Shown in pieces: positions 58,235 to 64,000 of a stretch of DNA of 64,000 nt. Source of the DNA: Raineyella antarctica (GTDB lineage Bacteria; Actinomycetota; Actinomycetes; Propionibacteriales; Propionibacteriaceae). The notes below the pieces were generated by a model. That model ran no database searches, was not told the origin of the DNA, and saw only the letters and a list, made by a program, of their open reading frames with translations. The DNA lies in NCBI RefSeq assembly GCF_900092135.1, contig NZ_FMYF01000005.1, positions 62,001-126,000 on the forward strand, in the 5' to 3' direction. Numbering within the stretch: the stretch's first letter is position 1; every line of letters starts with the position of its first letter. A program made the position numbers and the translations under genes.

Positions 58235-59431
58235 TCATCCGATCGTGGCGAGCCGGAGCGTCTCCGGCATGGCGAGCAGCTCGTCGATCAGCGGACGGTC
58301 CAGCGGGGCGAGGGTGTCGGTCACCACGTAGCCCAGCTCGCCGCGGGTGGACAGCTGCTGGCGCTCGATGTTGACGTTGTGGCGGCCCAGCACGCCGTTC
58401 ACGGTGGCCAGCACGCCCGGGACGTTGCGGTGCAGGTGCAGCAGGCGGGCCTGGCCGACGTGGCTGTCGACGTGCAGTTCGGGCATGTTGACCGACATGT
58501 TGGTCGAGCCCGAGCGGACGTAGTCCAGGATCTTGCCCGAGACGAAGTGCCCGATGTCCTCCTGGGCCTCCTGGGTCGAACCCCCCACGTGCGGGGTCAG
58601 GATGACGTTCGGCAGCCCCTGCAGCACGGAGTGGAACGGCTCGGCGTTGGTCTTCGGCTCCTCGGGGAACACGTCGACCGCAGCACCGGCAATGTGGCCC
58701 GAGACCAGGTTGTCGCGCAGGGCGTCCAGGTCGACGACGAACCCCCGGCACAGGTTCAGGAACAGCGCACGGTCGCGCATCATCGCGAACTCGTCGGCAC
58801 CGAACAGGTTCGCGTTGTCCTCACGGCCGTCGACGTGCAGGCTGATCACCTCGGCGGTCTCCAGCAGCTGCTGCAGCGAGGTGCACTTGTGCGCATTGCC
58901 CAGGGCCAGACGGTCCACGATGTCGTAGAAGTAGACCTGCATGCCCATCGCCTCGGCGATCACCGACAGCTGCGAGCCGATGTTGCCGTACCCGACGATG
59001 CCGAGCTTGCGGCCACGGATCTCGTGGGAGCCCTTGGCCGACTTCAACCATTCACCGCGGTGCAGCTCGCTGCTGCGATCGGTCAGGTGCCTGGCCATCG
59101 CGATGATCTCGGCGATCGCCAGCTCGACCACCGAGCGGGTGTTCGAGTAGGGCGCGTTGAAGACGGCGGTGGCCGTCTCGGCTGCGGCCTTCAGGTCGAT
59201 CTGGTTCGTGCCGATGCAGAACGCGCCGATGACCATCAGGTCGGGGCGGGCCTCCAGCACCCGGCGGGTGACCTGGGTCTTGGACCGGATCCCGAGGACG
59301 TCGACGCCGTCGAGGGCCTCGATCAGCTCGTCCTCGTCCATGGCGCCCTTTTCGAGGCGTACGTCCATGCCGAAGGCCTCGAGGGCCTGGAGTGCTGACG
59401 GGTGGATGTTCTCAAGGAGTAGTGCCTTCAC
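58235..59431 (-). CDS. serA: D-3-phosphoglycerate dehydrogenase, E. coli type
   Basis: First step of serine synthesis. 398 residues: substrate and NAD domains with GIVGYGNIGSQLSVIAEAMG (cofactor loop), the catalytic Arg in LCRGFVV, ILTPHVGGSTQEAQEDIG (catalytic His), and a C-terminal ACT domain (NVPGVLATVNGVLGRHNVNI) for serine feedback. It lacks the extra domain of the roughly 530-residue actinobacterial SerA. The start is GTG at 59431, seven bases after TAGACT; probably leaderless. Confidence 0.94.
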   Translation of the reverse strand: MKALLLENIHPSALQALEAFGMDVRLEKGAMDEDELIEALDGVDVLGIRSKTQVTRRVLEARPDLMVIGAFCIGTNQIDLKAAAETATAVFNAPYSNTRSVVELAIAEIIAMARHLTDRSSELHRGEWLKSAKGSHEIRGRKLGIVGYGNIGSQLSVIAEAMGMQVYFYDIVDRLALGNAHKCTSLQQLLETAEVISLHVDGREDNANLFGADEFAMMRDRALFLNLCRGFVVDLDALRDNLVSGHIAGAAVDVFPEEPKTNAEPFHSVLQGLPNVILTPHVGGSTQEAQEDIGHFVSGKILDYVRSGSTNMSVNMPELHVDSHVGQARLLHLHRNVPGVLATVNGVLGRHNVNIERQQLSTRGELGYVVTDTLAPLDRPLIDELLAMPETLRLATIG

Positions 59432-59438
59432 CCCAAGG

Positions 59439-59444
59439 AGTCTA
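59439..59444 (-). promoter_or_regulatory. -10 box of serA (leaderless)
   Basis: TAGACT on the minus strand, seven bases, then the GTG of serA. Confidence 0.6.
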
Positions 59445-59497
59445 GGCAGCGGCCGCCGAATCCTCGACCGATTGGCCATATCAGGATCGCATGGCCT

Positions 59498-59525
59498 CCT
59501 GTGCCCGGCCCCGGCTCCGCACAGG
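59498..59525 (-). terminator. Candidate terminator of the peptide transporter operon
   Basis: CCTGTGC (59498-59504) pairs with GCACAGG (59519-59525) around a 14-base G+C-rich loop, about 40 bases after the last gene and before serA. Confidence 0.35.
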
Positions 59526-59563
59526 CCCATCGACTCCTCAGGCGACGGCCGCACGGAAGACGC

Positions 59564-60349
59564 TCACGGCAGCGGGAGCCGCGGTACCGCCGCGAGCAGG
59601 GTCCGGGTGTACGCGTCCCGGGGGGCGGACCAGACCTGCTCGACGGTCCCCGTCTCGACCACCCGGCCCGAACTCATCACGGCCACCCGATCGCACAGGT
59701 GCCGGACGACGGCGAGGTCGTGGCTGACCAGGACCAGCGTCAGGCCCTCGGAGGCCACCAGGTCGGCGAGCAGGTTGAGCACCTGTGCCCGGACCGAGAC
59801 GTCGAGCGCCGAGACCGGTTCGTCGGCGACCAGGACCTGGGGGCGCGGGGCCAGGGCCCGGGCGATCGCGATCCGCTGCCGCTGGCCACCGGAGAACTCG
59901 TGGGGGAACCTGCGCGCATCGGCCGGGTCCAGCCCGACCTGCGCCATCACCTCCTCCAGCCGCGCCCGGGTGTCGGCGGGTACGCCCGCACGGCGGCGGA
60001 GCAAAGGGGAGCGCAGCGGTTCGGTGATGCTGGCGCCGACGGTCATTCGCGGATCGAGGGAGGAGCGGGGGTCCTGGAAGACCATCTGGACGGAGGCGCG
60101 CAGGAAGCCGAGGCGGCGCTCGGGCAGCCCGGAGATCTCGGTGTCCCGGAAGCGGATGCTGCCGGCGGTGGGGCGATCGAGCGCTGCCATCATCCGGACC
60201 AGCGTGGACTTGCCGGAGCCGGACTCCCCCACGATCCCGAGGCGTTCGCCGGCGGCCAGGTCGAGCGAGACGTGGTCGACGGCCGGCCGGGCCGCGTGCC
60301 CGTACCGTCGCACGACGTCCCGGACCTGGTACAGCGGCTGCTCGCTCAT
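59564..60349 (-). CDS. dppF: Peptide ABC transporter ATP-binding protein (DppF/OppF type)
   Basis: 261 residues. Walker [10 protein letters not shown], the signature FSGGQRQRIAIARALA, Walker B VLVADEPVSALD, and a peptide-transporter C-terminal part. It overlaps the preceding ATPase gene as ATGA. Second of two ATPases energising the pore. Substrate likely di- or oligopeptides, but related importers carry nickel or sugars, so this is family-level. Confidence 0.88.
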   Translation of the reverse strand: MSEQPLYQVRDVVRRYGHAARPAVDHVSLDLAAGERLGIVGESGSGKSTLVRMMAALDRPTAGSIRFRDTEISGLPERRLGFLRASVQMVFQDPRSSLDPRMTVGASITEPLRSPLLRRRAGVPADTRARLEEVMAQVGLDPADARRFPHEFSGGQRQRIAIARALAPRPQVLVADEPVSALDVSVRAQVLNLLADLVASEGLTLVLVSHDLAVVRHLCDRVAVMSSGRVVETGTVEQVWSAPRDAYTRTLLAAVPRLPLP

Positions 60350-61287
60350 GCCCCTCCTCCCGGACGTCCCGGCACCCGGGCACGGTGCTCCCAGCTGACG
60401 GGGACCTCGCGGAGTCCCTGCACCGGGATGCTGCGGTCGAAGTGGTCGGCGACCGTGGGCAGGCGCTCCCCCGGCCGGGCCAGCTCCAGCCGGGACGTGG
60501 CGACCAGTCCCTTGGTGTACGGGTGCCACGGATCCGCGAGGACCTCCCGGATCGGGCCCGCCTCCACGACGTGGCCCTCGAGCATCACCATTGCCACGTC
60601 CACCACGCCGGCCAGAACGGCCAGGTCGTGGGTGATGAACAGGGTGGCCGCGGACCGCTGGGTGAAGTGGCGGTCCAGCACCTGAAGGACCTTGGCCTGG
60701 GCGGTGACGTCCAGCGCGGTGGTCGGTTCGTCACAGATCGTCAGGACCGGGTCGTTCACCAGGGCCATCGCGATCAGGACGCGTTGGCGCTGTCCACCGG
60801 AGAGCTGGTGGGGGTAGCTGTCGGCGATCCGTCCGACCTCCGGCAGGTCCACCTCGCGCAGCATCTCCAGCACACGGGACCGGGAGCCGCCGGGGATCCG
60901 GTGGCCGTGCAGCCCGAGCAGCTCGCCTACCTGGCGACCCACCTTCATGGTCGGGTCCAGGGCGGTCATCGGCTCCTGGAAAATCATCGAGTACGCATCC
61001 CCGCGCAGGGCGGCCAACTGCTTCTCGGTGGCGGTGGTGACCTCCAGTTGCCGCCCGGTAGGGCCGTCACCGTCCGGTACGGCCAGCCGGATGCTCCCCG
61101 TCACGGCGGCCGTCTCGGACAGCAGACCGAGGACGGCCAGGGCCGTCACCGACTTCCCGGAGCCGGACTCGCCGATCAGGCCGACGCGCTGGCCGGGGGC
61201 GATGCTGAACGAGATCCCGTGCAACACCTCCCGGCGCGGTCGGCCGAAGGAGACCCGCAGGTCGCTGACCTGCAGCAGCGGGGTCAT
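60346..61287 (-). CDS. dppD: Peptide ABC transporter ATP-binding protein (DppD/OppD type)
   Basis: 313 residues. Walker [10 protein letters not shown], the signature [15 protein letters not shown], Walker [12 protein letters not shown] and HDLAV switch His. The C-terminal extension after the ATPase core ([15 protein letters not shown]) fits the OppD/DppD subfamily, which often carries an oligopeptide-transporter tail, here without an evident four-Cys iron-sulfur site. It follows the permease with a four-base overlap. Confidence 0.88.
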   Translation of the reverse strand: MTPLLQVSDLRVSFGRPRREVLHGISFSIAPGQRVGLIGESGSGKSVTALAVLGLLSETAAVTGSIRLAVPDGDGPTGRQLEVTTATEKQLAALRGDAYSMIFQEPMTALDPTMKVGRQVGELLGLHGHRIPGGSRSRVLEMLREVDLPEVGRIADSYPHQLSGGQRQRVLIAMALVNDPVLTICDEPTTALDVTAQAKVLQVLDRHFTQRSAATLFITHDLAVLAGVVDVAMVMLEGHVVEAGPIREVLADPWHPYTKGLVATSRLELARPGERLPTVADHFDRSIPVQGLREVPVSWEHRARVPGRPGGGA

Positions 61288-62117
61288 TGGACGCTCTCCC
61301 GCAGCCGCGGATCGAGCAGGTCCCGCAGTCCGTCACCCAGCAGGTTGAAGCCCAGGACGGCCAGCCCGATGGCCAGGCCGGGCCAGACCGCCAGCAGCGG
61401 GTCGGACCAGGCGTACGGCTGGGCCTCGTTCAGCATCCGGCCCCAGGTCGGGGTAGGCAGCGGGGTGGACAGTCCCAGGTAGCTGAGCGCCGCCTCGGAC
61501 AGGATCGACATGCCGAACGCCAGTGACGCCTGAACGGCGACCACGGGTGCGATGTTGGGCAGGACGTGCCGCACGGCGATGCCGAATCGGCCGATGCCCG
61601 CCCCCCGGGCCGCGGTGACGAAGTCGGAGACGCTGACCTGCAGGGTGGCCGCCCGGGCCACGCGCAGGAACGGGGGGATGTTGGCCACCCCGATCGCGAT
61701 CATGGCGGTCGCCGTCGAGCCACCCAGGACCGCTGCCAGCAGGATGGCCAGCAGCATCGCCGGGAAGGCGTACAGGATGTCGTTGCCGCGCATCACGACG
61801 TCTGCGACCAGCCGGGGCCACCGCTCCGCCTTCGCCGCCGTGCCGGCGAGGATCCCGAGCGGTACGCCGACCAGGGCGGCGATCGCCACCGCGACCACCC
61901 CGACGAGCACCGCGATCCGGGCGCCCACCATGATCCGGGAGAGCAGGTCGATGCCATAGCCGTCGGTGCCCAGCCAGTGGCCCGGTCCCGGTCCCATCAG
62001 CCGGTTGGCCGGTACCACGGCGAGCGGGTCGTACGGGGTCCAGGCCAGGGAGAGCAGGGCGGTCAGCACGGTGCCGGCGACCAGGACCAGGCCGATGACC
62101 AGGGCGGCACGCTTCAC
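61284..62117 (-). CDS. dppC: Peptide ABC transporter permease (DppC/OppC type)
   Basis: 277 residues with about six membrane helices and the inner-membrane loop signature AARGAGIGRFGIAVRHVLPNI (EAA motif), followed by SILSEAALSYLGLS, characteristic of DppC. The N-terminal helix and HWLGTDGYGIDLLSRIM are also typical. GTG start at 62117 overlaps the preceding permease stop by four bases. Confidence 0.9.
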   Translation of the reverse strand: MKRAALVIGLVLVAGTVLTALLSLAWTPYDPLAVVPANRLMGPGPGHWLGTDGYGIDLLSRIMVGARIAVLVGVVAVAIAALVGVPLGILAGTAAKAERWPRLVADVVMRGNDILYAFPAMLLAILLAAVLGGSTATAMIAIGVANIPPFLRVARAATLQVSVSDFVTAARGAGIGRFGIAVRHVLPNIAPVVAVQASLAFGMSILSEAALSYLGLSTPLPTPTWGRMLNEAQPYAWSDPLLAVWPGLAIGLAVLGFNLLGDGLRDLLDPRLRESVQ

Positions 62118-63097
62118 CGGACCTGCCCCCGCTCGATCCGCAGCCGGGGATCCAGCAGCGCGTACGACATGTCCACCAGGGCGTTGATCGCCAGGACCGC
62201 GACGACCAGCAGGAGCACGACACCCTGGACCACCATCAGGTCCCGCTGGGCCACGGCGTCCAGCAGGAGCCGGCCCAGGCCCGGTAGGGCGAAGACGGAC
62301 TCGATGATGATCGCCCCGGCCAGCAGGGTGGCCAGCTGGAGGCCCACCACCGTGACCACCGAGAGCGACATGTTCCGCAGTCCGTGGCGCAGCAGGGCCT
62401 GGACTGTCCGCCAGCCGCCGGCGCGGGCGGTCCGGTAGTAGTCCTCGTGCAGCACCTCGACGGTCGCGGATCGTACGTAGCGGGCCAGCACCGCCGACTG
62501 CACCGCGGACAGGGCGACGACGGGCAGTACCAGGTGGCGGGCCCAGGGACCGAACCCGGCCGAGAGGGGGACGTAGCCGTTGGCCGGGAACCACCCCAAC
62601 TGGACGGCGAAGACCAGCGAGGCCAGGATCCCGAGCCAGAAGCTGGGGACGGCCAGGCCGACCTGGCTCAGGGCCGACGCGAGGAAGCCGTCTGCGTGGC
62701 GCCGCCGGACGGCGGCCCACATTCCCAGCGGGACCGCCACCAGCAGGGCGAGCACCATGGCCAGGCCGACCAGCCAGGAGGTAACGCCGAGGCGGGGCAG
62801 TACTTGGTCGAGCACCGGCTGGCCGGTCAGGTAGGACCGGCCCAGGTCGAACCGCAGCAGTCCCGCGAACCAGGCGCCGTAGCGGACAGGCCACGGTCGG
62901 TCCAGACCGAACTCCTGCTCCAGGCGGGCCACCGCCTCGGGGGTGGCCTGGACGCCGAGGACGACCTGTGCGACGTTGCCGGGCAGGGCCGAGGCGACCA
63001 GGAAGACCAGTAGGGAGGCCACCACGACACTGGCCACGAACACTCCGAGCCGCTGCAGCAGGCGCAGCGGCACGGAGAGGGGAACGCGAGGGGGCAC
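62114..63097 (-). CDS. dppB: Peptide ABC transporter permease (DppB/OppB type)
   Basis: 327 residues, about six helices. The N-terminal part after the first helix (LPGNVAQVVLGVQATPEAV, LEQEFGLDRP) is a DppB hallmark, and ARAGGWRTVQALLRHGLRN is the EAA loop. It begins five bases after the binding-protein stop, so it is part of the same operon. Confidence 0.9.
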   Translation of the reverse strand: MPPRVPLSVPLRLLQRLGVFVASVVVASLLVFLVASALPGNVAQVVLGVQATPEAVARLEQEFGLDRPWPVRYGAWFAGLLRFDLGRSYLTGQPVLDQVLPRLGVTSWLVGLAMVLALLVAVPLGMWAAVRRRHADGFLASALSQVGLAVPSFWLGILASLVFAVQLGWFPANGYVPLSAGFGPWARHLVLPVVALSAVQSAVLARYVRSATVEVLHEDYYRTARAGGWRTVQALLRHGLRNMSLSVVTVVGLQLATLLAGAIIIESVFALPGLGRLLLDAVAQRDLMVVQGVVLLLVVAVLAINALVDMSYALLDPRLRIERGQVR

Positions 63098-63101
63098 CCC
63101 G

Positions 63102-64000
63102 TTAGCTTCCCACCGATGCCTTGGTCACGTCGAAACTGAGCGACGTGGCGTTGGCGTTGATGCCGCTCACATTGGGGGTCGTGACGACCAGGTTGGGGAG
63201 CAGGAACAGCCAGTCGGCGGCCGCGTCCCGGGACAGCACCCGGGCGGCCACGCGCTGGTCGTCGATGTACTCCTGCGGGGTGCCGGCGTCCGCGGCGGCC
63301 ATCAGCCGGCGGAACTCGGCGGAGTCGTAGTGCCAGTAGTACTCGGGATCGGCGAAGTTGACCATGTCGCGGGGCTCGACGTGCGCGACGATGGTCAGGT
63401 CGTAGTCGCTCTGGCGCATCACGACGTCGATCCAGCGGGCCGGGAACTCCAGCTCGTCGATCACCACGGTGACCCCGACGGCCGCGAGCTGGCTCTGGAT
63501 GAACTGGCCGGCGCCCTTGGCGTACGCCAGGGTGGGCAGCCGCATCCGCAGGGTCAGGCCACTCTCGTAGCCGGCTTCCTTGAGCAGCTGCTTGGCCTTG
63601 GCCGGATCGTACGGATACGCGCCACTGAGGTCCTCGTACCACGGGTCGGTCGGCGGGACCATCGAACCGATCAGCGTGCCCTTGCCGGCCCAGACCGAGT
63701 CGAGGAGGGCCTTGCGGTCGATCGCGTACGTGAGCGCCTGGCGCACCCGCGGGTCGGAGAGCGCCTTGTTGCGGTTGTTCATCCCGAGCACGACCTCGCC
63801 GTTGGTGGTGCCCTGGAGCACTGTGTACTTCTCGGGGTCGGAGAACCGGTCGAGGGCCTGCGGCGCCTGGACGTTGGAGATCACGTTGAGGTCGCCGGAG
63901 AGCATGGCGGAGTTCATCGCGGTGGCGTCGGAGAAGTAGCGGAAGGTGACGTTCTCCACCCGCGGCGGCGTGGCCCAGTACTTCGGGTTGCGGGCCAGGA
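63102..64000 (-). CDS. dppA: Peptide ABC transporter substrate-binding protein, 5' part off the window
   Basis: The C-terminal 298 residues of a family-5 extracellular solute-binding protein. It begins at the window edge in frame with ARNPKYWATPPRVENVTFR, matching the motif around strand joins in the family, and includes VLGMNNRNKALSDPRVRQAL and SMVPPTDPWY. The stop is TAA at 63104-63102. The N-terminal half and its signal peptide lie to the right of the window. First gene of the transporter operon. Confidence 0.9.
   Translation of the reverse strand, partial: LARNPKYWATPPRVENVTFRYFSDATAMNSAMLSGDLNVISNVQAPQALDRFSDPEKYTVLQGTTNGEVVLGMNNRNKALSDPRVRQALTYAIDRKALLDSVWAGKGTLIGSMVPPTDPWYEDLSGAYPYDPAKAKQLLKEAGYESGLTLRMRLPTLAYAKGAGQFIQSQLAAVGVTVVIDELEFPARWIDVVMRQSDYDLTIVAHVEPRDMVNFADPEYYWHYDSAEFRRLMAAADAGTPQEYIDDQRVAARVLSRDAAADWLFLLPNLVVTTPNVSGINANATSLSFDVTKASVGS

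Overview
The window is a gene-dense, very G+C-rich stretch of an actinobacterial chromosome. Markers that point there are a WhiB1-type iron-sulfur regulator, a SigR/RsrA-type sigma/anti-sigma pair, EndoMS/NucS in place of MutS/MutL, the fused 2-oxoglutarate dehydrogenase Kgd, ribosomal protein bL37, the GlgE maltosyltransferase pathway, and many leaderless genes headed by TANNNT -10 boxes. A methylmalonyl-CoA epimerase, MeaB and a PduO-type cobalamin adenosyltransferase fit a propionate or methylmalonyl-CoA metabolism, so a member of the Propionibacteriales is a reasonable guess (inference). I see no phage, IS element, CRISPR array or recent island; almost everything is core genome in an order much like the rho-atp-nucS and kgd-whiB-sigR-aroA neighbourhoods of Streptomyces (from memory).

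Layout. 1-12.4 kb: alpha-glucan block. glgX (cut by the left edge) converges on glgP; glgE-treS-mak-glgB read rightward as one operon that turns trehalose into maltose-1-phosphate and then branched alpha-glucan. 12.4-18.8 kb: a thioredoxin/TPR protein, phosphoglucomutase, a YihY-family membrane protein, two small membrane or PH-domain proteins, an orphan 83-residue gene, and meaB. 18.9-25 kb: methylmalonyl-CoA epimerase, a long hendecad coiled-coil protein at the Scy/FilP position, nucS with an overlapping divergent promoter, a zinc-binding small protein with a hydrolase, a lipoprotein cyclophilin, pduO and a DUF2550-like gene. 25-33 kb: a complete F1Fo ATP synthase operon (atpI, an AtpZ-like gene, atpBEFHAGDC) on the minus strand. 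33-43.7 kb, minus strand: wecA, tsaC, prmC, prfA, rpmE, rho, thrB, hom, lysA; the thrC usually found between hom and thrB is absent.

43.9-58.2 kb: tRNA-Arg(CCG), a GT87-like mannosyltransferase, kgd with a small companion gene, a membrane protein, whiB1, the PdtaS sensor kinase, the 24-residue bL37 gene, rsrA/sigR with an autoregulatory-type promoter, a SRAP-domain protein, a DoxX-like protein, and the aroA-rsgA-hisN cluster. 58.2-64 kb, minus strand: serA, then a dipeptide/oligopeptide ABC transporter operon whose binding-protein gene runs off the right edge.

No gene-free stretch exceeds 300 bases. The largest gaps (39770-40028, 50108-50341, 17141-17368, 45337-45560) hold leaders and promoters described in the feature list. 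The most interesting non-genic signals are the recurrent leaderless promoters, the SigR-type promoter in front of sigR, the inverted repeat across the whiB1 -10 box, and short tandem duplications that straddle stop codons.
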